Shown piece after piece: positions 27,399 through 36,290 of a stretch of DNA of 64,000 nt. Source of the stretch: CAVVYA01 sp963752345 (GTDB lineage: Bacteria > Pseudomonadota > Alphaproteobacteria > SMXQ01); assembly GCA_963752345.1 (NCBI GenBank), contig CAVVYA010000002.1, forward strand, positions 434,001 to 498,000. The letters run 5' to 3'. The notes under the pieces were generated by a model. The model saw only the letters and a program-made list of their open reading frames with translations. It had not been told where the DNA came from and searched no databases. Positions within the stretch are counted from its first letter, which is position 1. Each line of letters opens with the position of its first letter. The translations under genes and the position numbers were made by a program.

Positions 27399-28476
27399 CT
27401 ATTGACTTGCGGACCCGTTCGCGCCGACCTGCAGAGTGAGATCCTCGCGATAAAGGCCCAGACGTTCGAGAAGCGGCGTGTCATGCACGGAAAACAGGAC
27501 GGCGTCGGACGAAGCCGAGCGGTTTTCGAAGCGCCGCCAGCTCCAGTTCGGGACCACGAAGCAGTCGCCCTGTTGCCATGCCAGCGTCTTGTCGCCGACC
27601 GTGGTCAGTGCCTTCGCCGCGTACCACATGATAGATCGCGCTGATGCTGCGGCGGTGGCTTTCGCCGGAAAAACCGGCCGGCAGGCGGTGCAATCGGCAG
27701 CCGAGTGTCGGCAAGGGTGACGCGCCGGTCTGCGGATCGCGGTAGTCGTAGACGAATCCGTCGCGCGTGCTGAGCGCGTCCGCGGGCAGGCGCAGCAGCG
27801 CCGCCTCGGCGTCGCGCCAGGGATAGCGCATGATCCGGCCGTCTTCGCTTCTGTCGGATTCGACGTTGCGCACCGGCTGCTGCTGCTCGCCGTAGGATTC
27901 GAACAGCACCTGATTGAACATGCCGAGCACCGGACCATCGAGCACGTCGAGCCAGACGGCGGGCTTGCCGGTCTTGTTGCGATGATCGTGCCACATCCAT
28001 TGCGGCGTGAGCACGAGATCGCCGGTCTCCATCGCGCAGCGCAGACCGTCGACGACCGTATAAATTCCCGCATCGCCGCTGATGACGAAGCGCAGGGCGG
28101 AGATGCTATGACGATGGGCCCAGGCCAATTCGCCCGGGCGGATCATCTGGATGCCCATGTTGATGGTGTTGGTGGTGCCCTTCGCCAGCCCGGGATTGTT
28201 GAACATGATGGAACGGCGCGAGGTGAGGCTTTCCGGCACGGCCTCGCAGGATTCGGCGAGGAATTCCTCGACCGAGGTCCATGGCCACACATGGGCTTCG
28301 CCACCCGCCTTGGGCGAGAAGCTGCCATTGTTCCATACGCCGCCGCCGTCGCCCTGCTTGCGCACCGTCTCGTTCTGCCACTGACCGCGCATGTTGGCTC
28401 GCGCCAGCCGCTCGTGGAACCGGCCGCGGTCGGCATCGGAATAGGCGCTTTGCGGGGGCACGGATGCCAGGCTCAT
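27399..28476 (-). CDS. Gentisate 1,2-dioxygenase-like bicupin (one frameshift)
   Basis: About 358 residues. Family landmarks are the N-terminal RANMRGQWQNETVR region, then AWAHRHSISALRFVISGDAG (the iron-binding HxH of cupin 1), LVLTPQWMWHDHRNKTGKP and SAIYHVVRGEG in cupin 2. Gentisate dioxygenases cleave gentisate to maleylpyruvate with Fe(II). Related members act on salicylate or 1-hydroxy-2-naphthoate, so the substrate is open. The frame breaks near 27616 (after VVRGEG, before TTVGDKTLAWQQGD). The span is 3n+1. The ATG follows GGAGG and overlaps the stop of the small upstream gene. Confidence 0.8.
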
Positions 28477-28682
28477 TGAGCGGCCTCCTGCGCTGCCCCG
28501 CTGCGCCGGGTGGCGGCCTTGAGCGCGACCACAGGCTTCACCGTGGCAAAGGCCTCGGGGGGCCTGCCTGCGGCGTGTGGCGAGATTTTCTCCACCGGCT
28601 CGACATTCTGAGCGAGCGCCGCGTCACCGGCCCGCGCTGGCGGCGCGAAAGTCGATGACAATATGGCGGTCTTGGCTCGCAT
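28473..28682 (-). CDS. Small hypothetical protein, first gene of the cupin operon
   Basis: A 69-residue alanine- and proline-rich protein with no recognisable domain. It is supported by a good GGAGG site 6 nt before the ATG, by a four-base ATGA-type overlap with the dioxygenase start, and by a palindromic operator-like site about 57 bp upstream. It could be a leader peptide that couples translation, or the remnant of a longer enzyme. Confidence 0.45.
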   Translation of the reverse strand: MRAKTAILSSTFAPPARAGDAALAQNVEPVEKISPHAAGRPPEAFATVKPVVALKAATRRSGAAQEAAQ

Positions 28683-28738
28683 TCATTCCTCCCTGGGAGA
28701 CCCCTCGACGGGATCCCACACGCTTTTTTTATAGTGCG

Positions 28739-28763
28739 ATTCACGTTTTTTAAAAACATGAAT
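28739..28763. promoter_or_regulatory. 25-bp palindrome, candidate IclR-family operator
   Basis: The arms ATTCACGTTTTT and AAAAACATGAAT flank one central T and differ at a single base pair. The site lies in an AT-rich patch 57-81 bp before the first gene of the dioxygenase/cupin operon. An IclR-type regulator is encoded at 31164, and IclR-family operators are often short palindromes, so the pairing is plausible but untested. Confidence 0.5.
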
Positions 28764-28823
28764 CTTTTTCATTTTTTGACCAACAGGCCGTGAGGGCCCG
28801 CAATAAGCCGCTATCGGGGTTCC

Positions 28824-30802
28824 TCACTTATAGAGGAAGGGCAACAGCAGCGGTTCGGGCCAGATCACCCCCTGCATGTAGTCGAAGATGAAATAGAGCA
28901 GGGCGACGGCGCAGATGCTGACAATCAGGCCGCGCCGCCATCCCGGTCCGTATATTTTGGTATAGAGCATGGGAAACAGGAAGAAGGTCAGGTGGAACCC
29001 GATCAGCGCGATGGCGCCGACCAAGCCGAAGATCCAGCCGGCCGCCACCCATTCGCGGCGCACCTCCTCGCGCGACCAGGGCACGATCTCCTCGCCTCCG
29101 GTGTTGCCCGCGGCCACTCTGCGGAGAGACAAGCACGTCGCGGAGAATTTGGATCAGCGCGAGCAGAATGCCCACCGCGCAGATGCAATAGACCGACAGG
29201 GACGCGAAGATCGGCCAGTGGGTCGCCGCATAGATGATCATGAAGCTGAAGATGGCGACCAACGCCACACACATGACGATGCTGCCGATCTCCATCGGCC
29301 GGCGGACCTCATGAACGAGATCCATGTTCATCGCTTTCTGCTTCTTCTTATGCTGACGCCAGAAGGGCAGGGCGATGGTGCCGGCAATGAGGATCGCCAG
29401 CACGATGATGCTCGGGAAAGTCATCCACTCGAAACCGTAGCGGTCCATCGACAGCCATAGGTATTGCTGGATCTGCGGGCCGAGCACGACCGCCACCATG
29501 ACCGGCGCACGCGGCCAGCCGTAGCGCTTCATGAAAATGCCGACGACGGAAAACACCAGGAAGGCGATCAGATCGTCGAAGTCCAGGTTCACGCTGAACG
29601 CGCCGACGATACAGAACAGCAGCACCGCCGGCACCAGATCGTAGAAGGGCACCACGCAGGCCTTGGCGAACTGCTTGGCGAATACCAGGGCCAGCGTGGT
29701 CGCCATGATATTGGCGATGACCAGTGTCCAGATCATCGAATACATGAAGTGGCTTTGCGTCGTCAGCATGTTGGCGCCGGGCTGGATACCGACAGCGATC
29801 AGGCCGAGAAGAATCAGGGCCATCGAGGTCGAGCCCGGAATGCCGAACAGCAGGGTGGGGATGAGGTCGCCGCCCTCCTTGGAGTTATTCGAGCTTTCCG
29901 GCGCGAGCACGCCGCGCACGTCCCCGGTGCCGAATTTTTCCGGATTCTTCTCCGTCTGAACCGCATGGGCGTAGGCGAACCAGTCGGCGACCGAACTGCC
30001 GAGGCCGGGCAGCACGCCGACCCAAACCCCGACCATGCTGGAGCGCACCACCAGCCACCAATGGCGGTAGACGTCCTTCATGCCTTCGACGAGGCCGGAG
30101 CCGAGTGCCATTATTTCGGTGATGCGCGTGCGTTTGACGGCCAGCTCGTACATCTCGGGAATGGCGAAGATGCCCATCGAGACGATGACGATCGAGAGCC
30201 CGTTCCACAGGTAAGGGTCGTCGAACGTGAAACGTTCGATGCCGGTGCGTGCGTCGGTGCCGATCAATGCGAGGGCGAGACCGAAGGTGGCGCCCACCAG
30301 GCCCTTGATCGGTTGATTGCCGCCCAGCACGCCGACCGCGCTGATTCCCCAAATCACCAGCATGAGGAATTCGGGTGAGCCCATGCTCAAGACGAGCGGT
30401 CCGAAAATCGGCAGCGACAGGATGAAGCAGGCCGCACCGATCACGGCGCCGACCATGGATCCCATGAACGCCGCGCCGAACGCGCGATTGGCTTCGCCGC
30501 GCTTGGCCATCGGGTAACCGTCCAACACGGTGGCTTGCGAGCCCGCGCCGCCCGGCACGCCGATCAGGACGGAAGTAAAGGTCGTGGCGGTCCCGCCGAC
30601 CGTCGCCGCGCCGATGATCAGCGCAATGAATTCATACGGTTGAAGGCGTGATTGCATAGGGCATCAGCAGCGAGAGCAGCAGCAAACCGCCGATCCCGGG
30701 GGCCGCCGCGAAAAAGCTCGCGACGATCACGCCGCCGATCATCAGCAAGAATGCCTTGGGCTCCAGAATGCCCCAAAGACCCTCCATCACCCCGTCGAAC
30801 AT
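28824..30802 (-). CDS. TctA-TctB fusion permease of a tripartite tricarboxylate transporter (two frameshifts)
   Basis: Inner-membrane permease, about 658 residues. The first 500 are TctA (many helices; signatures FTSVLIGVPGGAGSQATVLDGYP and DLIPTLLFGIPGSTSMALIL). The last 150 form a TctB-like part of about four helices (EIGSIVMCVALVAIFSFMI, EWVAAGWIFGLVGAIALIG) and end LLLPFLYK. TctA and TctB are usually separate genes. Breaks near 30648 (start MFDGVMEGLWGILEP lies upstream at 30802) and 29117. The span is 3n+2, meaning two extra bases. Receptors in the window would deliver the ligand. Confidence 0.85.
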
Positions 30803-31163
30803 CGTCTACGCTCCGATTTGACGCGCTCCGATCAGCGGAGGCGCGAGTTGGTTATTCAATCGGATGATCGTGAGGACTCTGACGCGCGCGCTGTTCGTGT
30901 TCGTTGCCGTGCGGAATGCCGAGCCGCGCTCGCGGCGATGTTGCCGCAAGCCAGCTGGCGCTCGAAGCCACGCACAAGGAAAGCGTCGTTCAGTCTCGTC
31001 CCCCGTAACCCCTACCACCGATCTATTGCGCCGCTTTGTGCCGATGGCGCCGCCACCGGCAGGGCGTGCTTGCAAAATCTTAAATAGATATTGTATTTTG
31101 AATGGATTAATTCCCGATTTCGCAATCCTTGTCGAATCATTTATCTGAGTGAAAGAGCGCTTC
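30803..31163. promoter_or_regulatory. Divergent intergenic region, permease/IclR regulator
   Basis: No gene found in 360 bp. The 60 bp nearest the regulator are AT-rich. An imperfect palindrome AAATA-N7-TATTT at 31082-31098 is a possible operator, since IclR-type regulators often bind next to their own gene. It does not match the 28739 palindrome, which weakens the idea of one shared site. Confidence 0.4.
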
Positions 31164-32048
31164 ATGGCTAGTCGTTCTTCCGCCGCGAAAGTGAAGAAGC
31201 GAAAGACTCAGCCGGAGAAAGGTGCCAACGGCAACCGCTCGGTCGTCGTCGGCGTCCATCTTCTCAAAACCATCGCGGCCATCGAGGGCCCGGCGACGCT
31301 CGGGGCGATCGCCGAGGCCGCGGGCATGTCGGCCAGCCGGACCCATCGCTATCTCGCCGGCCTGATCCAGACCGGCCTGGTCGAGCAGGACCCGAACAGC
31401 GGCCGCTATGATCTGGGCACCACCATTGTCGAACTCGGCTTGACGGCGCTCGGTCGCACCGACGCGGTGAAGCTCGGCGGCGAGACATTGACTCTGCTGA
31501 CCGAACGCACCGGCCTGGTGTCGCTTCTCAGCACCTGGGGATCGCACGGCCCGACCATCATCAAATGGGAGCAGGGCCGCCTGAACACCGCGGTTCGTAT
31601 CCGCGAAGGCCGCAACCTGCCGTTGCTCACCACGGCCACCGGGCGGGTGTTTCTCGCCTTCGTGCCGGATAAGGAGATCAAGGAGCTGCTGCACCTGGAA
31701 TTGGCGCGCCAGACCGACACGCCGAAGAGCAAGGTGCGCGATATGTCCGACGTGCAGGCGCTGCGGGCCGAGGTGCTCCGTCACGGTCTGGGGCGCATGA
31801 TCGGCGAGGAAAATCCCGGGCTGGTCGCGCTTGCTGCGCCGGTGTTCGACCACGACGGCCGCATCATCATGACCATCACGCTGGTCAGCATCATCGGCAC
31901 GATGGACGCCGGCTACGACGGCGCCCCGGCACGCGAGTTGAAAGCCACGGCCAACCAATTGTCGCGCCGCCTCGGTGCTCCGCTGCCCATGGTGCGCACC
32001 GCCGACGAGTCCGTTCCGCTGATCAAGAAGGCGGTGGCGCGGCATTGA
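31164..32048 (+). CDS. IclR family transcriptional regulator
   Basis: DNA-binding regulator of 294 residues. The winged helix-turn-helix lies near residues 35-95 (GAIAEAAGMSASRTHRYLAGLIQTG and QDPNSGRYDLG). It is followed by an IclR effector domain (FLAFVPDKEIKELL, VRDMSDVQALRAEVLRHG, NPGLVALAAPVFDHDGRI). It is divergent from the TctA-TctB permease and ahead of the hydratase-aldolase, and it probably controls the island by an aromatic or organic-acid effector. The ATG 31164 is preferred; an upstream GTG at 31149 is also in frame. Confidence 0.85.
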   Translation: MASRSSAAKVKKRKTQPEKGANGNRSVVVGVHLLKTIAAIEGPATLGAIAEAAGMSASRTHRYLAGLIQTGLVEQDPNSGRYDLGTTIVELGLTALGRTDAVKLGGETLTLLTERTGLVSLLSTWGSHGPTIIKWEQGRLNTAVRIREGRNLPLLTTATGRVFLAFVPDKEIKELLHLELARQTDTPKSKVRDMSDVQALRAEVLRHGLGRMIGEENPGLVALAAPVFDHDGRIIMTITLVSIIGTMDAGYDGAPARELKATANQLSRRLGAPLPMVRTADESVPLIKKAVARH

Positions 32049-32131
32049 TCCGGCGCCGGCGCCCGAGATGAGTTTCCAACACTGAAACTGCCCGCCGAAC
32101 GCAATCGGCAGGCCCGATAAAAAGGGAGAAG

Positions 32132-33103
32132 ATGATGCTTTCAGCCAAGGATCTGCACGGCCTGATGGCCATGATGCCGGCGTTCGCCAAGGATACCGCG
32201 GGCGATCTCGGCGCGGTCGACACGGTCGACGTGGAGCGGCTGCGCAGCGGCCTCGACCGCATGATCCGCGACGGCGCCAACATCATCTCGACCACCGGCA
32301 GCTTCGGCGAATGCCACACCCTGCTGTGGGACGAATTCCGCACCCTGGCACACGAATGCGTCGATGTGACGAAGCAGCGCGTGCCGCTGTTCATCGGCGT
32401 CACCTCGGCCAATGCGCGCGAGACGGTGCAGAAGATGCGCGAGGTGGCGCAGACCAAGGCGGACGGCGTGCTGCTCGGCGTGCCCTATTATTTCGCCTCC
32501 ACGGTCGAGAACGCGCTGCGCTTCTACCGCGAGATCGCCCAGATGTTCCCCAAGCTGAACATCCTGATCTATCACAATCCGTCGCTGCACAACGTGACGT
32601 TCCCGATCGAGTCGTTCGAGGAATTCGTCAAGATCCCGCAGGTCATCGGCATGAAGGACAGCCATCGCGACAACCTGACCTTCATGAAGATCAACAAGAT
32701 CACCGGCGGCAAGATCGCCCAGCTTTGCGCGCAATTCCAATATTGCACCTACGCGCCGCTCGGCGCGCCGGGCTTCTGGTCGATCGACGCCTGGATGGGC
32801 CCGTGGCCGCTGCTGGCGCTGCGCGACGCGGTGGCGCGCGGCGATTGGGAAGCGGCGAAGGATATCACGCTCGACTTCTCGCCGGCCGGCACCCGCAAGG
32901 TCAACATGTCGTGGCGCGAAACGGCGTCCAAGATCGGCGTCGCCATGTCGGGCTACGTCAATCCCGGCCCGCTGCGCCCGCCGTTCCTCGACGTTCCGGC
33001 CGAGGTCACCGAGGGCCAGAAGAAGCGCGTCGCCCGTTGGCAGCAGCTTTGCGAAAAATATCGTCCGATGGTGGAGAGCCGCCGCGGCGTGGCGGCGGAA
33101 TAA
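32132..33103 (+). CDS. DapA-superfamily hydratase-aldolase, NahE-like
   Basis: A 323-residue TIM-barrel class I aldolase. The Schiff-base lysine is in QVIGMKDSHRDN and the tyrosine in LIYHNPSLHN. VERLRSGLDRMIRDGANIIS, GSFGECHTLLWDEF and the ending GPLRPPFLDVPAEV match trans-o-hydroxybenzylidenepyruvate hydratase-aldolases of the naphthalene/phenanthrene type more closely than dihydrodipicolinate synthase. It follows the IclR gene on the same strand with an AGGGAGAAG site. It may yield an aldehyde plus pyruvate from a ring-opened aromatic. The exact substrate is unproven. Confidence 0.75.
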   Translation: MMLSAKDLHGLMAMMPAFAKDTAGDLGAVDTVDVERLRSGLDRMIRDGANIISTTGSFGECHTLLWDEFRTLAHECVDVTKQRVPLFIGVTSANARETVQKMREVAQTKADGVLLGVPYYFASTVENALRFYREIAQMFPKLNILIYHNPSLHNVTFPIESFEEFVKIPQVIGMKDSHRDNLTFMKINKITGGKIAQLCAQFQYCTYAPLGAPGFWSIDAWMGPWPLLALRDAVARGDWEAAKDITLDFSPAGTRKVNMSWRETASKIGVAMSGYVNPGPLRPPFLDVPAEVTEGQKKRVARWQQLCEKYRPMVESRRGVAAE

Positions 33104-33196
33104 GAGCTCGGCATGGCGTCCCTGCGGGCGCCGTGCCTTGGTTCACAATTATAAGCGAGCGTCGGCTTGAGCCGCGCCGAAACAGGTAGGAAGACG

Positions 33197-34270
33197 ATGA
33201 CGAGGAATTTGATTCGGCGTGCCGCGCGAGCGGCGGTCTTCGACCACCATTGCAGTGGCGCCGCTTGCCGCGGCGGCGATCGCCGAGGAGATAACGTTCA
33301 AAGGCAAAACGATTTCGTTGATCATCAACTCGAAGTCCGGGTGGCGGAACCGATACGACCGGCCGCCTGGTCGGCAATTCCCTGGCGAAACACCTGCCGG
33401 GCTCGCCCAGCATCACGTACCGCAATTTGCCTGGCGGCGGCGGCCTGCAGGCGAACAATCATTTCGCCAGCCGCGTCACTGCAGATGGCCTAACTTTGCT
33501 GACCGGATCGCGGACCAGATATCAGCCCGAACAAGCTGCGTAACGCACAAGTCAAATACGATCCGTCGAAATACGAGTTCATCGGCGGCGACGCGAGCCT
33601 GGGCACCCTGCTGCTGATTCGCAAGGAGGCATTGCCTCGGTTGACCGATCCCGCCGCCAAGCCTGTGGTCTACGGCGATATCGACGGCACGCGTTCGGGT
33701 GTCCTTGCCTCGTTGTGGGCTAAGGAATTCCTCGGCTGGAATTTGCGCTGGGTGATCGGGTATTCGGGGACGTCGGCCATGTTGCTGTCGCTGCAAAGCG
33801 GTGAGCTCGACTTGGCAGCGAATCAAAACGCCTTCCATCTCGTACCGATGCTCAAGAGCGGCAATTTCATCGGCGTCGCGCAGCTCGGAATCTTCGACGA
33901 AAGCGGCAAGCAGGTGCGGCGTGCGTCCTACGGCGATGCGCCCCTGCTCGAGGAGTTGGTCCTGCCCAAGCTTAATGAACGGGAACGGGCGATCTTCAAC
34001 AGCATGCAGGCGGACTTTGTCGTCAATAAATGGATGGCTTTGCCGCCGGGAACACCCAAGCCGGTCGTCGAAACCTATCGCGCTGCTTACGGCACAGCCA
34101 TGAAGGATCCAAACTTTCTTGGGCTCGTGGCGAAGGAGATCGGCGAGGATTTCTCGCCATTGAGCGGCGAACGGATGGTCGCGATCGTGGCAGCGTTGAC
34201 GGCGACGTCGGAGGCGGACCTCGATTATCTGTCTGACCTGCGGAAGAAATACGGTCTGCCGGTCGAGTAG
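33197..34270 (+). CDS. Bug/TctC solute receptor (several frameshifts)
   Basis: A receptor of about 355 residues, closely related to the next gene. The 3' two-thirds are intact (VVYGDIDGTRSGVLASLWAK, FLGWNLRWVIGYSGTSAM, LDYLSDLRKKYGLPVE). In the 5' part the frame changes about four times between 33235 and 33540. The pieces TISLIINSKSG, HLPGSPSITYRNLPGGGG and SKYEFIGGDASLG in different frames align with the paralogue. The net change is zero modulo 3. The start ATG 33197 and signal peptide are therefore approximate. Confidence 0.75.
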
Positions 34271-34303
34271 GCCGCCCGGCAAAGAGGCATCATGGAGGCA
34301 CCG

Positions 34304-35369
34304 ATGAGAAGATATTTGAGTTTGGTCAGAATTGCCGCGGCGGCGGTAGCAATTGCGGTCACGGTCACTGCCGGCGCGTTCGCGCAGGAAGCGACGCTCA
34401 AGGGCAAGACGATATCCCTGATCATCAACTCGCCGCCGGGCGGCGGCACCGATACGACGGCGCGTCTCACCGGTCAGACCCTCGTCAAATACCTGCCGGG
34501 CAATCCCAGCGTCATCTTCCGCAACCTGCCGGGCGGCGGCGGCCTCAAGGCCAACAACTATTTCGCCAGCCAGGTGGCGGCCGACGGCCTGACCACCCTG
34601 TCAGGATCGCGCACCCAGATCAGCCCGGCCAAGCTGCGCGGACCGCAGGTCAAATACGATCCGTCGAAATACGAATTCGTCGGCGGCGATGCCAATCTCG
34701 GCACCCTGATGCTGATCCGCAAGGAGGCGCTGCCGCGGCTCACGGATCCGAGCGCCAAGCCGGTGGTCTATGGCGATATCGACGGCACGCGCTCGGGCGT
34801 CCTGGTCGGCCTTGTGGGCGAAAGAGTTTCTCGGCTGGAACGTGCGCTGGGTGATCGGCTATGCCGGCACGTCCGCCATGCTGCTGTCGCTGCAGAATGG
34901 CGAACTCGACATGGCGGCCAATCAGAATGCGTTCAACGTGGTGCCGCTGCTCAAGAGCGGCAACTTCATCGGAGTCGCGCAGCTCGGCGTGCTTGACGAC
35001 CAGGGCAAGCGGGTGGGCCGCGAGGCCTTCGCGCCGGCGCCGCTGCTCGAGGAACTCATTGTGCCCAAGCTCGACGAGAAGCAGCGCGCGGTCTTCCGCA
35101 GCATGCAATCGGACTTCGTCGTCAACAAATGGATCGCGCTGCCGCCCGGCACGCCCCGGCCGATGGTCGAGATGTACCGCACGGCCTATACGGATGCGGT
35201 CAAGGATCCGGACTTCCTCAAGATCGTCCAGCAGGAGCTCGGCGAGGACTATGCGCCGCTGACCGGCGCACAGATGAACGCTATCGTCTCCGAGCTGGTC
35301 GCCACCTCGGACGAGGATCTGGAATATCTGGCTAGCCTGCGCCGCAAGTACAACTTGCCGGTCGACTGA
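34304..35369 (+). CDS. Bug/TctC solute receptor, tandem paralogue (one frameshift)
   Basis: Periplasmic receptor, about 354 residues, in tandem with a close paralogue. The signal peptide ends near TAGAFAQ. Ligand-loop signatures are ISLIINSPPGGGTDTTARLTG, KYLPGNPSVIF and NLPGGGGLKANN. GGAGG 5 nt before the ATG at 34304 supports this start; ATG 34292 is the alternative. The frame breaks near 34812, where the paralogue reads SLWAKEFLGW. One extra base explains the 3n+1 span. A strong terminator follows at 35389. Confidence 0.85.
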
Positions 35370-35388
35370 CCATTGGTTTTGGCCGCCA

Positions 35389-35425
35389 AGGGCCCCGGTT
35401 CAAAGCGAGCCGGGGCCTTTATTTC
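35389..35425 (+). terminator. Rho-independent terminator
   Basis: The stem GGCCCCGG (35392-35399) pairs with CCGGGGCC (35411-35418) over an 11-base loop and is followed by TTTATTT. It lies 20 bp after the second receptor gene and ends the receptor transcript. Confidence 0.85.
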
Positions 35426-35504
35426 ATGGCCGCTCCGAACCGGGCATGAACTTTCCGAGTTCCACAGCGTTCAACGACCACGAACGACATGAGGAGCTCC
35501 GTCA

Positions 35505-35828
35505 ATGTGTGCCGCCAAGATTTCCGACGACGCAAGCGCCGATGAACTGCGCGCTCAGCTTATGGAATTGCGCAATGACTTCAGAGATTTAATGGGAACA
35601 GTTGAGAAACTGGCCAAGAACCAGGCAGACGGCGTGGCGACTCATCTGCGCGAGGGATTGCACGACTACGTGGAGCGCGGTGAAGAGGTGCTGGAGCATG
35701 CCCGTGAACAGGCCGAGCATCTCTACGAGGGTTTCCACGAAACCGTCGAGCGCAATCCGCTGACAGCCCTGATGATCGCACTCGGGCTCGGCTTCATCAT
35801 CGGACTCCTGACCCGCCCCAGGTCATGA
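35505..35828 (+). CDS. DUF883 (ElaB/YqjD-type) inner-membrane anchor protein
   Basis: A 107-residue protein with a long charged helix (ELRAQLMELRNDFRDLMGTV, HARE and EQAEHLYEGF stretches) and one C-terminal membrane segment (LTALMIALGLGFIIGLLT) after the conserved ERNP. Such proteins (ElaB, YqjD) bind ribosomes at the membrane in stationary phase in E. coli; the role here is inferred. The stop overlaps the start of the next gene (ATGA). Confidence 0.8.
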   Translation: MCAAKISDDASADELRAQLMELRNDFRDLMGTVEKLAKNQADGVATHLREGLHDYVERGEEVLEHAREQAEHLYEGFHETVERNPLTALMIALGLGFIIGLLTRPRS

Positions 35829-36287
35829 TCGCATCGGTCCTCGGCGCAACTGCTGAACACGGCGGTTGCCAGCAAGAAGCAGATGATCGGACCGATCATC
35901 ACGAAGATCGTGCTGGTGCTGATCGGCGGCATTCTGCTCATCGCCGGATTCGCCTTCGTTCTGGTGACGATCTATCACGCACTCGCCCCGGAGCATTTCA
36001 CGCCGGCCGGAGGCGGCCGGGCTCATCGCCATCGCGCTCCTGGCGGTGGGTAGCATGGTCGTGCTGGTGGCGCTGAAAAAGTCTAACGTCAGGATGGCTT
36101 CGCCTGCGGCGACAGCAACGGCAAGGCGGCGGATCCGCAGATCGCCGAACTGACCGCCATTCAGGCCCTGGGCCTGCTCAACAAGGCGCTGACCGATCTC
36201 GGCAAGGGCCGCGGCGGCGCCACGCCCTACCTCGGCCTGCTCGGCATCGCCGCTCTGGTGGGATTCGTTTCCGGCCGCAAGCGCTGA
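35825..36287 (+). CDS. Phage-holin-like (Phage_holin_3_6) membrane protein (frameshifts)
   Basis: About 153 residues read across three frames. Two membrane segments are clear (ITKIVLVLIGGILLIAGFAF and AGLIAIALLAVGSMVVLVAL), then a soluble tail (IAELTAIQALGLLNKALTDL) and a final hydrophobic stretch (YLGLLGIAALVGFVSG). DUF883 followed by such a holin-like protein is a familiar pair in alphaproteobacteria, probably a membrane-stress module. Breaks near 35846, 36013 and 36100. The name reflects the fold only. Confidence 0.6.
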
Positions 36288-36290
36288 GTT

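Noticed and set aside
28824..29132. A separate 102-residue TctB-like gene
   Set aside because: The reading frame upstream continues into it after one extra base near 29117, and the span arithmetic fits a TctA-TctB fusion. The internal ATG has no good Shine-Dalgarno.
32132..33103. Dihydrodipicolinate synthase (dapA) of lysine synthesis
   Set aside because: The SFGECHTLLWDEF and GPLRPPF segments and the catabolic setting fit a NahE-type hydratase-aldolase better.
35825..36287. Prophage lysis module
   Set aside because: The holin-like name reflects membrane fold. The DUF883 neighbour is a housekeeping stress protein and no other phage gene is present.
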